DNA of 64,000 bases from Castellaniella sp049671645 (GCF_049671645.1 NZ_JBATVG010000007.1:152883-216882); one strand, 5' to 3'. Positions 16,497-26,469 are shown, numbered from the stretch's first letter. The notes: generated by a model from the letters alone, not told the origin. Translations and numbers: made by a program.

Positions 16497-17525
16497 TCAT
16501 TCCGACGCGGGCATATCGGAGGCGGGGATTTCCACGTGGCCGCCGAACGCATGCCGCATGGCGGACAGCACCCGGTTGGCGAAATCGTCTTCGCCGCGCG
16601 AGGCAAAGCGTGAATACAGCGCGGCGCTGAGCACGGGCGTGGGCACGGCTTCGTCGATGGCCGCCTGGATGGTCCAGCGGCCTTCGCCGGAATCCGATAC
16701 CCGGCCCTGGAAGCCGGACAGGGCCGGGTTGCCGGCCAACGCCGTGGCGGTGAGATCCAGCAGCCAGGAACTGATCACGCTGCCGTGCCGCCAGAGCTCG
16801 GCGATGTCGGGCAGATTCATGTCGTACTGATAGTGTTCCGGATTGCGCAGCGGCGTCGTTTCGGCCGTGGCGGCGTGCGTCTGCCGCCCGATGTCGGCGT
16901 GACGCAGGATGTTCATGCCCTCGGCGTAGGCGGCCATGATGCCGTACTCGATGCCGTTGTGCACCATCTTCACGAAATGGCCTGCGCCATGCGGGCCGCA
17001 ATGCAGCCAGCCCTGATCCGCCGTGCCGCCGGCCGGCCGGCCCGGCGTGCGCGGCTGCGTGCCGGCGCCGGGCGCCAGGGTGGTGAAGATCGGGGTCAGG
17101 TGTTCCACCGCCTCGTCGCCTCCCACCATCAGGCAATAGCCGCGTTCCAGGCCTGCGATGCCGCCGCTGGTGCCGACGTCCACATAATGGATGCCCAGGG
17201 GTTGCAGGGCGGAGGCGCGCCGCAGGTCGTCGTGATAGTGGGAATTGCCGCCGTCGATGACGATGTCGCCGGCCTCCAGCAGCGGGGTCAGCTCGGACAG
17301 CACGGCGTCGACCGTGCCCGCCGGCACCATCAGCCAGATGGCGCGCGGCGCCGCCAGGGCGGCCACCAGAGCCTGCAGGGTCGGAGCTCCGGTTGCGCCC
17401 TGCGCCGCCAGACGCTGGATGGCCTCGTGATTTTGGTCGTGGACCACGCAATCATGGCCGCCGCGCAACAGGCGGGTTGTCATGTTGGCGCCCATGCGCC
17501 CCAGTCCGATCATGCCGATTTGCAT
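16497..17525 (-). CDS. 6-phosphogluconate dehydrogenase, decarboxylating (short GndA/YqeC type)
   Basis: 342-residue enzyme converting 6-phosphogluconate to ribulose 5-phosphate and CO2 in the cytosol. The Rossmann motif GMIGLGRMGANM is at the N-terminus. Substrate-site motifs are IVIDGGNSHYHDD, DVGTSGGIAGLERGYCLMVGG and HFVKMVHNGIEYG with the catalytic lysine. The length fits the shorter dehydrogenase type common outside enterobacteria, slightly extended by a Pro/Gly-rich loop at about 155-170 (PRTPGRPAGG). It lies 61 bp downstream of the CytX-type permease on the same strand; no other pentose phosphate gene is near. Confidence 0.92.
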   Translation of the reverse strand: MQIGMIGLGRMGANMTTRLLRGGHDCVVHDQNHEAIQRLAAQGATGAPTLQALVAALAAPRAIWLMVPAGTVDAVLSELTPLLEAGDIVIDGGNSHYHDDLRRASALQPLGIHYVDVGTSGGIAGLERGYCLMVGGDEAVEHLTPIFTTLAPGAGTQPRTPGRPAGGTADQGWLHCGPHGAGHFVKMVHNGIEYGIMAAYAEGMNILRHADIGRQTHAATAETTPLRNPEHYQYDMNLPDIAELWRHGSVISSWLLDLTATALAGNPALSGFQGRVSDSGEGRWTIQAAIDEAVPTPVLSAALYSRFASRGEDDFANRVLSAMRHAFGGHVEIPASDMPASE

Positions 17526-17586
17526 TGTGGAACTCGAAAGAAGTAAGGGGACGATGGCTGCCGTTCGCCCGCCCGGAACCTCGGTG

Positions 17587-18876
17587 TCAGGCGGGTTGGG
17601 TGCTTTGAGCGTGTGCCCGGGCGCTCAGCGCTCCCAGTGAGAAGGTCAGCAGCAGCGTCGGCAGGGCGCTGCCGTATTGCGGCGCCCACAAGGCCAGCGC
17701 ATGGTAGCACACGATGCCCAGCGCCCAGATCAGGGCAGGGGCGGCATGCACGGACCGTTGCGCTTCGGCGGCGGGCAGGGTGCGCAGCCCCAGCCGCCCC
17801 AGGATCGTGCCGAACAGCGGCACGAACACCGAGCTGAGCGTCAGCAGAAAGGGTTCCAGCGTGTGCATGGGCAACACCATGGCCAGCGCCATCGACAGCA
17901 CGGCCAGCACGGTGCCCCAGGCCTTCAGGCTGAGACGCGGCAGCAGGCTGTGGCCGCTGACCGATCCGGAATACAGATCGCCGTAGGTATTGTCCAGTTC
18001 GTCGATCAGGATCAGGCCCAGGGCCAGCAGGCCGCCTTGCGCCATCAGCAGGGCGCTCACCATGTCGGTGTCCGGCCCGGTGACCGTGATCACCAGGACG
18101 CCCAGTGCATAGCACCAGATGTTGGCGATCGTGTAGCCCAGCCAGGTCCCCGCCAGCGCGCCCCGGCTGCTGCGTCCGTGGCGGGCGTAATCGGCGACCA
18201 GGGGCAGCCAGGACACCGGCATGGCGATGACCAGGTCCAGGGCCTGGAAGGTATTCATGCTGCCGTCGCCCGCGCGTCGCCACAGGTTCTGAAGGGCGCC
18301 GCCGTCCAGCTTCAGGCCGAACTGCACCGTCAGCCAGACCAGCGACAGCACCACCAGGGGCAGGCCGATGCGGCTGACGATGCGCCGGACCAGGGTCACC
18401 ATGGACCCGCGCAGCAGCAGCAGGATGATCAGCCCCCAGAACAGGGTGGGCAGCACCAGGCCGGTATCCAGGCCCAGGGTGCGCTGCCCGATGGCGCGGG
18501 TGCCGTCGCGCATGATGACCAGTTCGAACGTCGCCCAGCCGACCAGCTGCACGACGTTCAGCAGCACGGGCAGGCGGGCGAAACGCCGGCCGTAGACGGC
18601 GTGGATCAGGCCCGCGCTGGACAGGCCGCTGTCGCAGCCGATGCGCGCCACCCAGGCCAGCAGCCCCGCGCCCAGGATGGAACCGGCAATCACGGCGGTC
18701 AGGGCCGCCTGCATGCCCAGCGCCGGGACCAGGTAGGCCCCGACCTGGATGACCAGCAGCCCTACGCCCAGGCTGAACCATAGGGACATATGGTCGTGCC
18801 AGCCGAAGACGCGTTCGATCGGCGCGCCGGTGGAGGACGAAGAAGCGGGAGGAAGCGGAGAGGAATGCGGGTTCAT
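17587..18876 (-). CDS. cytX: CytX-type permease, probable hydroxymethylpyrimidine (thiamine precursor) transporter
   Basis: 429-residue NCS1-family transporter with about 12 membrane helices, resembling cytosine/purine permeases (MSLWFSLGVGLLVIQVGAYLVP near the start, LIDELDNTYGDLYSGSVSG in the middle). A TPP riboswitch lies directly upstream, which separates it from CodB-type cytosine permeases and points to uptake of the thiamine pyrimidine HMP. No thiamine biosynthesis gene is adjacent. The ATG at 18876 has only a weak AGGCG-like ribosome site, and that site lies inside a stem of the riboswitch expression platform. Confidence 0.88.
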   Translation of the reverse strand: MNPHSSPLPPASSSSTGAPIERVFGWHDHMSLWFSLGVGLLVIQVGAYLVPALGMQAALTAVIAGSILGAGLLAWVARIGCDSGLSSAGLIHAVYGRRFARLPVLLNVVQLVGWATFELVIMRDGTRAIGQRTLGLDTGLVLPTLFWGLIILLLLRGSMVTLVRRIVSRIGLPLVVLSLVWLTVQFGLKLDGGALQNLWRRAGDGSMNTFQALDLVIAMPVSWLPLVADYARHGRSSRGALAGTWLGYTIANIWCYALGVLVITVTGPDTDMVSALLMAQGGLLALGLILIDELDNTYGDLYSGSVSGHSLLPRLSLKAWGTVLAVLSMALAMVLPMHTLEPFLLTLSSVFVPLFGTILGRLGLRTLPAAEAQRSVHAAPALIWALGIVCYHALALWAPQYGSALPTLLLTFSLGALSARAHAQSTQPA

Positions 18877-18879
18877 GGC

Positions 18880-18932
18880 GCGCCTGTCTGTCTAACGGCG
18901 GGAGGCAGGCGCACGCGACGGAAAGCCGTCGC
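18880..18932 (-). promoter_or_regulatory. Expression platform of the TPP riboswitch
   Basis: Two stems lie between aptamer and start codon. GCGACGG-CTTT-CCGTCGC (18932-18915) is a perfect 7-bp hairpin. GCGCCTG (18912-18906) can pair with CAGGCGC (18886-18880), covering the weak ribosome site just before the cytX ATG. No T tract follows, so translational control is more likely than termination. Confidence 0.6.
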
Positions 18933-18937
18933 CATGG

Positions 18938-19024
18938 CGAGCTGCTTTCCTGCGCGAGGATGATCTCAATCAGGTTCGAAGGGACTGTCTCAGCCGCCTG
19001 TGGCGGCACCCCTAGCGAGGCTCG
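18938..19024 (-). ncRNA. TPP riboswitch (THI element) aptamer
   Basis: Read on the minus strand, the segment contains in order GAGC, AGGGGTGCCG, GGCTGAGA (CTGAGA at 18993-18988), CCCTTCGAACCTGAT (AACCTGAT at 18976-18969), CATCCTCGCGCAGGAAAGC and GCTC. These are the conserved blocks of the thiamine pyrophosphate aptamer, including the CUGAGA pyrimidine-binding loop and the closing P1 stem. It precedes a CytX-type permease gene. Confidence 0.95.
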
Positions 19025-19106
19025 AAAATGGGTAAAACCTGGACGATTGTAGGCGGCTGGCGGTTGATCGGCAAGGATGCCGCCCCGCGCGGGCGGTTTT
19101 CAAACC

Positions 19107-19129
19107 GGCCGGCCCGGGGCGGGCCGGCC
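19107..19129 (-). terminator. Possible hairpin terminator downstream of panD
   Basis: GGCCGGCCC and GGGCCGGCC form a perfect 9-bp stem with a 5-nt loop, 39 bp beyond the panD stop. On the minus strand it is followed by GGTTTGAAAACC rather than a pure T run, so termination may be inefficient. It also separates panD from the riboswitch transcript. Confidence 0.4.
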
Positions 19130-19167
19130 TCGCGGCGCCCGGCGCGCGTGCGCGTGACGCCTGGTCT

Positions 19168-19581
19168 TCAGTCGAAGTGGACGATCTCGAAGCTCAGGCG
19201 GCCCTGTTCGTCGCGGCCCACCGAATAGCCCAGGTGTTCGCGCACGCTGTTGTCGGCGTGAAAGGTCAGCACGACGGGCTTGATGTGTTCCAGTTCCGAT
19301 TCCTGGATGTATTCGGAATTGGCGATGATGACCTCGTCGCCGCGCTGGCAGGTGCGGGCGGCCGCGCCGTTCAGGATGCAGCAGCGCGAGCCGCGTTCGC
19401 CGTAGATGACGTAGGTGCTGATGCGGGCGCCGGAATTCTTGTTCCAGATGTCCACGAATTCCATGGGCAGGATGCCGGCCGCTTCGCAGTGGTCGGGGTC
19501 CAGCGTGATGGACCCGTGGTAGTCCAGGTCGGCTCCGGTGACGCGGATGCCATGCAGTTTGGCGCGGACGATTTTTCTCAT
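19168..19581 (-). CDS. panD: Aspartate 1-decarboxylase
   Basis: 137-residue pro-enzyme that makes beta-alanine for pantothenate synthesis. The self-cleavage site HGS is visible (Gly23-Ser24 within ADLDYHGSITLD); cleavage creates the pyruvoyl group on Ser24. The conserved YVIYGERGSR and NGAAA segments of the active site follow. The ATG at 19581 gives the standard N-terminus MRKIVRAKLHGIRVT. The protein is slightly longer than the ~126 residues of E. coli PanD because of its C-terminal tail. The lipoate-ligase-like gene lies 113 bp upstream; panB and panC are not in the window. Confidence 0.95.
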   Translation of the reverse strand: MRKIVRAKLHGIRVTGADLDYHGSITLDPDHCEAAGILPMEFVDIWNKNSGARISTYVIYGERGSRCCILNGAAARTCQRGDEVIIANSEYIQESELEHIKPVVLTFHADNSVREHLGYSVGRDEQGRLSFEIVHFD

Positions 19582-19694
19582 TGCGGTTCCAGAGGGCGAA
19601 AATTGAGCAGGCCGTATTCTAGCGCCTTGCGGCGCAGCATCCAGTGTGGCGGATGTCGGCGGAGATATGGGCGTGCGCGGCCGGTGGCGCGTGT

Positions 19695-20471
19695 TCAGAT
19701 GGGCGCGGAAGTCTGCCGCAGGATGGCTTCCAGGCGGGCGCGGAATGCGGCGGGAAAGCCCGCCCGCTCTGCCGGAGGCAGGCAGGCGTCGAGCGACAGC
19801 ACCTTGTTCGCGTCGTACCGCCTGGTGTTCCGCAGGGCGATTTCCAGGGCATTGGCCTGCGCCGTCGCAGCGGGGGTATCGCACTGCAGCAAAACCAGGG
19901 CGTGCGCCAGACCGATCTGGTGTTCCGCCGCCGGGCCGGCCGCGGGTTCTGGATGATCATCGGCGAGCGCCGCGGAGGCCGGGACTCGCCGCCAGAGCTG
20001 CGCCGTCCCGACCACCTTGCGGGCGGGCGTGCCGACCGCCAGGTTGTAGCGTCCGTCGCAGAATGACCCTTCCACTGCCTGGGCCCGGGCATCGATGCCG
20101 GAAAACAGCAGGGCGGCGGCGATCAGGCTGCACAGGTGCTGGTAAAGCGCGTCGGAATGGTCCAGCGGCCGGCCGGTGAAGACCCGGGCCAGGCTGACGT
20201 TCAGGATGCCAGGCCCTTGCGGCACGACGCCGCCGCCCGATTGGCGGACGTGGATGGGCCAGCCCAGGGCTGCGAACGCCGCCTGCGCCTCGGCGAATCC
20301 GGGCCGCGCGGCGTAGGTGCGCGGGACGACCAGCCCCTGGGGGGCCTGCCAGAGACAGGCGACGGGGCCGTCGGCGGCTTGCGCCAGCAGCGCCTCGTCG
20401 GCCAGCGGCCCGCCCTCCGGGGCCGGGCCGAAGTCCAGCAGCCGGTAGCGCGCGGAGGCGGGGGTGGGCAT
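19695..20471 (-). CDS. Lipoate-protein ligase A-like protein (BPL/LPL fold)
   Basis: 258-residue cytoplasmic protein with the biotin/lipoate ligase fold. The motif VRQSGGGVVPQGPG matches the RRxGGGxVxHxxG lipoate-binding loop but has Gln where His is usual. A lysine in ARKVVGTAQ fits the acyl-AMP-binding lysine. The start overlaps the stop of the TM2 gene as TGATG, so translation is coupled. It may attach lipoate or octanoate to an unknown target, or may be a diverged family member. A ligase without the second LplA domain is common in proteobacteria. Confidence 0.82.
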   Translation of the reverse strand: MPTPASARYRLLDFGPAPEGGPLADEALLAQAADGPVACLWQAPQGLVVPRTYAARPGFAEAQAAFAALGWPIHVRQSGGGVVPQGPGILNVSLARVFTGRPLDHSDALYQHLCSLIAAALLFSGIDARAQAVEGSFCDGRYNLAVGTPARKVVGTAQLWRRVPASAALADDHPEPAAGPAAEHQIGLAHALVLLQCDTPAATAQANALEIALRNTRRYDANKVLSLDACLPPAERAGFPAAFRARLEAILRQTSAPI

Positions 20472-20941
20472 CAATGCAGTTGCGTGGCGGCGAAGGTTTC
20501 GTCGTCCATGAACAGGTAGCGGATGGCGTCGATCAGCCCCAGCACTACGGCCAGCGGCACGAAGATCCAGGCCATGACCAGAAAGCCCAGGCCCCAGCCG
20601 ATCTGTCCCAGGAAAAATCGGTGCGCGCCCAGCCAGCCCAGGAAAATAGCCAGCACGATCGCGATGCGTCGCTGGGATGTCGGCCGGCCCAGGGATTCGC
20701 GGCGGGAGCCCAGAATCCACAGGCTGGCGGGCACGGTCAGCAACAGCGCCAGCAGGACCTTGCCGGTATGGGCCTGCAAATAGGCGCTGATCACGGTGAA
20801 GAGCTCGTCGACGTTGCGGATCAGCACACCGGTCAGGCTGGAGATCCAGGCAAAGACCTGGCCGAATGCCAGCTCGCCGAAGCTGAGCGCCAGCAGGATG
20901 ACGACGAAGACGGCGACGATCAGAATGATTTTCTTGAACAT
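20471..20941 (-). CDS. TM2-domain membrane protein
   Basis: 156-residue inner membrane protein. An N-terminal helix (about 3-23) and a second hydrophobic segment (about 60-77) precede a C-terminal TM2 domain (about 92-150) with its two helices and the GAHRFFLGQIGWG motif. TM2 proteins have no agreed function. The stop overlaps the start of the lipoate-ligase-like gene (TGATG). The start is ATG at 20941 (MFKKIILIVAVF). Confidence 0.78.
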   Translation of the reverse strand: MFKKIILIVAVFVVILLALSFGELAFGQVFAWISSLTGVLIRNVDELFTVISAYLQAHTGKVLLALLLTVPASLWILGSRRESLGRPTSQRRIAIVLAIFLGWLGAHRFFLGQIGWGLGFLVMAWIFVPLAVVLGLIDAIRYLFMDDETFAATQLH

Positions 20942-21027
20942 GGGGGCTGCCGGAGTCCTGAGGGAACCCGCCCGCGCCGCAGGGGCGCGCGGCGGACTGA
21001 ACCGTCATTCTATCGGGATTGGACCCA

Positions 21028-22517
<1,490 letters not shown>

Positions 22518-22521
<4 letters not shown>

Positions 22522-23294
22522 GTGGAATCCTCGGGGGCGATCACGCAATCGACTTCGGCCGTCTTCAACAGGCCCGGAAAGGGTTCCGGAGGGCGGGCGT
22601 CGGTGAACAGGCGGTCGATCTGCGACAGATCCCCCAGGCGTACCATCGCCGGCCGGTGGAATTTGCTGGCGTCGGTGGCCATCCAGACCTCGCGAGCGGA
22701 TTGCATGATGGCCTGCGAGACTTTCACTTCCCGGTAATCGTAATCGCGCAGCGTGCCGTCTTCCTCGATGCCCGAAATGCCCATCAGGGCGATGTCGACG
22801 CGGAACTGGCGGATGAATTCGACCGTGGCCTCGCCTACGATGGCCAGGTCGCGCGGGCGCACGTTGCCGCCCGCCAGGATCACCTCGCAGCCCGGCTGGT
22901 GCCCCAGGGTGTAGGCCACGTTGATGTTGTTGGTGATGATGCGTAGCCCCGTATGGCCGGTCAGCGCCTGCGCGATGGCTTCGGCGGTGGTGCCGATATT
23001 GATCATCAGCGAACAGTCGTTGGGGATCTCCCGGGCGATGGCCTGGGCGATGCGCCGTTTCTCCGCGGCGTGCAGCTGGGCCCGCTGGCGATAGGCGATG
23101 TTCTCCGTAGTGGAGGACAGCAATCGCGCCCCGCCGTGAAAGCGGATCAGCTGGTTGGCCTCGGCCAGACGCTGCACGTCGCGGCGCACGGTCTGGACCG
23201 TGACCTGCAGGTGGCCGGCAAGATCGTCCAGGCTGCACGAGCCTGCGATGTGCAAGTGTTTGAGCAGTCTGATCTGGCGCGGATTGGGACTCAT
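22518..23294 (-). CDS. glpR: DeoR-family glycerol regulator GlpR
   Basis: 258-residue DeoR-type repressor. The N-terminal winged helix is RQIRLLKHLHIAGSCSLDDL followed by AGHLQVTVQTVRRDVQRLAE, and the C-terminal sugar-phosphate-binding domain contains INIGTTAEAIAQAL and the EVKVSQAIMQSA and DASKFHRPAMVRL motifs. In the family glycerol 3-phosphate is the inducer. The ATG at 23294 gives the usual MSPNPRQ start; the open frame beyond it covers the divergent promoter region. It is first in the glpRK operon and diverges from glpS. Confidence 0.93.
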
Positions 23295-23309
23295 GATTGC
23301 GACAAGGGT

Positions 23310-23392
23310 TTGAACAAAAAGACTGTACAACGAAACAAAAGGAACTGATCCTAGGGTTTGTATGGACGACAAATCGATTAAAAACGAACAAT
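23310..23392. promoter_or_regulatory. glpR-glpS divergent control region with AACGAA(A)CAA half-sites
   Basis: The 133-bp gap is clearly more AT-rich than its surroundings. Similar half-sites AACGAAACAA (23329-23338) and AACGAACAAT (23383-23392), with a weaker GAACAAAAAG near 23312, are spaced about five helical turns apart (54 bp) for the two best. On the other strand they read TTGTTTCGTT and ATTGTTCGTT, close to the TTCG core of known GlpR operators. GlpR binding is inferred. Confidence 0.4.
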
Positions 23393-23427
23393 AATTCTCA
23401 AAATGGAATCTTGAGGAGAACCGTTCC

Positions 23428-24513
23428 ATGCTGCTTGAACTGGCAGGGATCGAGAAGCAGGTGGGCGCGGATACGTGGCTGTATCCACTGGATCTGGCGC
23501 TGAGGGAGTCCGCCGTCACCGTATTGCTGGGGGCCACCCGGGCGGGCAAGACCAGCCTGATGCGCATCATGGCCGGCCTGGACGCGCCCACGGCGGGGCA
23601 GGTGCGCGTGGACGGGCAGGATGTGACTGGCGTGCCGGTGCGCCGCCGCAATATCGCCATGGTGTATCAGCAGTTCATCAACTATCCCTCCATGACCGTG
23701 GCGGACAACATCGCATCGCCGCTGCGCTTGCGCGGGCAACGCGATATCCGGGCCAGGGTCCTGGAGATCGCAAGCACCCTGCACATCGAGGAATTCCTGG
23801 ACCGCCTGCCGGCAGAGCTGTCCGGCGGCCAGCAGCAACGGGTCGCGCTGGCCAGGGCCTTGGCCAAGGACGCCCCCTTGATGCTGCTGGACGAGCCGCT
23901 GGTCAATCTGGACTACAAGCTGCGCGAAGACCTGCGCGAAGAGCTCGGGGTCATGTTTTCCCAGGGCCGTTCGACCGTGGTGTATGCCACGACCGAACCG
24001 GCGGAAGCCCTGCTGCTGGGAGGGCATACGGCCGTGCTGGACCGCGGCGAACTGCTGCAGTATGGCCCCACCATCGATGTCTTCCGGCAGCCGAACTCCA
24101 TCCGGGTGGCGCGGGCGTTCAGCGATCCGCCCATGAACTTCCTCGAAGCCCGGGCCGATGGCGACGCGCTGCGTGTCCGGGGCATGGATGCCCCGCTGCC
24201 GCCGGGCGGACCCGCCGTGCCGCCCGGGGCGGTCACGATCGGCTTGCGGGCCGCCGATCTGTCACTGCGGGATCGCGGCGAGGACTGCCGGATCAGCGGG
24301 CAGGTGCAACTGGCGGAAATCTCGGGCTCGGCCACGTATGTGCATGCGCAGACGCCGGTGGGCAATCTGGTCGCGCAGGTGCCCGGCGTCAGTCACCATC
24401 GCCTGGGCGAGGCCATCACGCTGCATTTTTCCAGCCGCCGGGCCTATGTGTTCGGCGCGGACGAGTCCCTGCTGCGCGCGCCGCGGACGGAGGTCCATCA
24501 TGGCGCGCATTGA
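23428..24513 (+). CDS. glpS: Glycerol ABC transporter ATP-binding protein GlpS
   Basis: 361-residue MalK/UgpC-like ATPase with a C-terminal OB-type regulatory region (from about residue 240). Walker A is GATRAGKTS, Q-loop VYQQF, signature LSGGQQQR and Walker B LMLLDEP. The switch region reads VVYATTEPAEA, so the usual histidine (VTHDQ) is threonine. It overlaps glpT by 14 bp and is the first gene of glpSTPQ, divergent from glpR. It pairs with GlpT to power glycerol import as described for Rhizobium GlpSTPQV. Confidence 0.9.
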   Translation: MLLELAGIEKQVGADTWLYPLDLALRESAVTVLLGATRAGKTSLMRIMAGLDAPTAGQVRVDGQDVTGVPVRRRNIAMVYQQFINYPSMTVADNIASPLRLRGQRDIRARVLEIASTLHIEEFLDRLPAELSGGQQQRVALARALAKDAPLMLLDEPLVNLDYKLREDLREELGVMFSQGRSTVVYATTEPAEALLLGGHTAVLDRGELLQYGPTIDVFRQPNSIRVARAFSDPPMNFLEARADGDALRVRGMDAPLPPGGPAVPPGAVTIGLRAADLSLRDRGEDCRISGQVQLAEISGSATYVHAQTPVGNLVAQVPGVSHHRLGEAITLHFSSRRAYVFGADESLLRAPRTEVHHGAH

Positions 24514-25579
24514 TCTGGACCTGGCCCACAGCTATCAGCGCGCGGTGCGTTCCGACGCGGACTACGCCCTGCTGCCGCTGAAAATCACCTTCGAAGACGG
24601 CGGGGCGTATGCCTTGCTGGGGCCTTCGGGCTGCGGCAAGACCACCATGCTGAACATCATTTCCGGTTTGGTCACGGCATCTCACGGGTCGGTATGTTTC
24701 GATGGCGTGGATCGCACCCGGGCCACGCCGCAGCAGCGCAATATCGCCCAGGTGTTCCAGTTTCCCGTGATCTACGACACTATGACGGTCGGTCAGAATC
24801 TGGCCTTCCCCTTGCGCAACCGCAAGGTGCCGGCCGCCCAGGTGCGCGAACGGGTGGGGCGCATCGCGGAAATGCTGGATCTGTCCGCCGTGCTGGATCA
24901 GCGGGCCGCCAATCTGGCGGCGGATGCCAAGCAGAAGATCTCGTTGGGGCGGGGACTGGTGCGGCCCGACGTGTCGGCGGTGCTGTTCGACGAACCCTTG
25001 ACGGTGATCGACCCCCACCTGAAATGGGAACTGCGCCGCAAACTCAAGCAGATCCATCATGAATTGGGCCTGACTCTGATCTACGTCACCCATGATCAGG
25101 TCGAAGCCATGACCTTTGCCGATCAGGTGCTGGTGATGGCGCGGGGCAGGGTGGTGCAACAAGGCACGCCCGCCGAATTGTTCGAACGGCCGCACCACAC
25201 CTTCGTCGGTCATTTCATCGGCTCGCCGGGCATGAATCTGCTGCCCGTCGAGCGGCAGGAGGATCGGTCGCTGCGGTTTGCCGGCCAGGCTGTGCCGGGC
25301 GGCGATTCCCTGGACTTGCCTGTCGGGCCGCTGACCCTGGGCATCCGCCCCGAATACCTGCGCGTGCTGGCGCAACCCGGGCCCGGAACCGTTCCAGGCG
25401 TCGTGCGGCAGGTGCGGCACGTGGGCACCAGCCAGCTGCTCAGCGCCCAGGCGGGGGACCGGGAACTCAAGGCGCATATTGCGCCCGATGCGCCGGCGCC
25501 CGCGCCTGGCGCCCAGGTGCATCTGGGCCTGCTCGACCCCCATACCTGCTTCTACCGGAACGAGGAGCTCATCGCATGA
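24500..25579 (+). CDS. glpT: Glycerol ABC transporter ATP-binding protein GlpT
   Basis: 359-residue ATPase of the MalK/UgpC type. Walker A GPSGCGKTT, Q-loop VFQFP, Walker B AVLFDEP and switch histidine in YVTHDQVEAM are canonical. The C-loop is not: LSGGQ is replaced by AADAK in NLAADAKQKISLGRGL. The ATG at 24500 overlaps the glpS end by 14 bp, and the stop overlaps glpP by 4 bp. The name follows the Rhizobium glycerol transporter; it is unrelated to the GlpT glycerol-3-phosphate antiporter of E. coli. Confidence 0.9.
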   Translation: MARIDLDLAHSYQRAVRSDADYALLPLKITFEDGGAYALLGPSGCGKTTMLNIISGLVTASHGSVCFDGVDRTRATPQQRNIAQVFQFPVIYDTMTVGQNLAFPLRNRKVPAAQVRERVGRIAEMLDLSAVLDQRAANLAADAKQKISLGRGLVRPDVSAVLFDEPLTVIDPHLKWELRRKLKQIHHELGLTLIYVTHDQVEAMTFADQVLVMARGRVVQQGTPAELFERPHHTFVGHFIGSPGMNLLPVERQEDRSLRFAGQAVPGGDSLDLPVGPLTLGIRPEYLRVLAQPGPGTVPGVVRQVRHVGTSQLLSAQAGDRELKAHIAPDAPAPAPGAQVHLGLLDPHTCFYRNEELIA

Positions 25580-26469
25580 GCGCGACCGTCAAACCCGTCA
25601 ATCAGAAGGCCTGGTGGCTGATCCTGCCGGTCATCCTGTGCGTGGCCTTTTCAGCCATCATCCCGCTGATGACCGTGGTGAATTATTCGGTGCAGGACAT
25701 CCTCGGGCCCAATCAGGCCGTATTTGTGGGGACGGAATGGTTCGCCAGCGTCATGCGCGATGAAGACCTGCACGCCGCCCTGCTGCGCCAGTTGCTGTTT
25801 TCCGGCGCGGTGCTGGCCATCGAGATCCCCTTGGGCGTGATGCTGGCATTGTCCATGCCGGCCAAGGGCTGGCGGGCCTCGGCTGTCCTGGTCATCGTGT
25901 CGTTGTCCCTGCTGATTCCCTGGAATGTGGTGGGCACCATCTGGCAGATCTTCGGGCGTACCGATATCGGCCTGTTCGGCTGGGTGCTGACGCGGCTGGG
26001 CATCGATTACAGCTACGTGGGCAATCCCGCGCAGGCCTGGCTGACCGTGTTGCTGATGGATGTCTGGCACTGGACGCCGCTGGTGGCGTTGCTGGCCTAT
26101 GCGGGGCTGCAGGCCATCCCCGAAGCCTACTACCAGGCCGCCAGCATCGACGGCGCCAGCAAATGGGCGGTCTTTCGCTACATCCAGCTCCCCAAGCTGC
26201 GCGGCGTGCTGATGATCGCCGTGCTGCTGCGTTTCATGGACAGCTTCATGATCTACACCGAACCGTTCGTGCTGACAGGCGGCGGGCCGGGCAGTTCCAC
26301 CACCTTTTTAAGCCAGTATCTGACTCAGAAGGCCATCGGGCAATTCGACATGGGCCCGGCCGCGGCCTTTTCCCTGGTGTATTTCCTGATCATTCTGCTG
26401 CTGTGCTTTGTCCTTTATAACTGGATGCTTCGGGTCGGCACGAGCACCACGGAGGCCCGCCATGACTGA
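25576..26469 (+). CDS. glpP: Glycerol ABC transporter permease GlpP
   Basis: 297-residue inner membrane permease of the MalF/UgpA type with about six helices. The ATPase-contact EAA loop is at about 178-200 (IPEAYYQAASIDGASKWAVF). The start overlaps the glpT stop by 4 bp and the end overlaps glpQ by 8 bp, so all four genes are tightly coupled. Substrate assignment rests on its place among glpS, glpT, glpK and glpD. Confidence 0.9.
   Translation: MSATVKPVNQKAWWLILPVILCVAFSAIIPLMTVVNYSVQDILGPNQAVFVGTEWFASVMRDEDLHAALLRQLLFSGAVLAIEIPLGVMLALSMPAKGWRASAVLVIVSLSLLIPWNVVGTIWQIFGRTDIGLFGWVLTRLGIDYSYVGNPAQAWLTVLLMDVWHWTPLVALLAYAGLQAIPEAYYQAASIDGASKWAVFRYIQLPKLRGVLMIAVLLRFMDSFMIYTEPFVLTGGGPGSSTTFLSQYLTQKAIGQFDMGPAAAFSLVYFLIILLLCFVLYNWMLRVGTSTTEARHD

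Noticed and set aside
17587..18876. Cytosine permease CodB
   Set aside because: The TPP riboswitch in front points to thiamine precursors, and no cytosine deaminase gene is adjacent.
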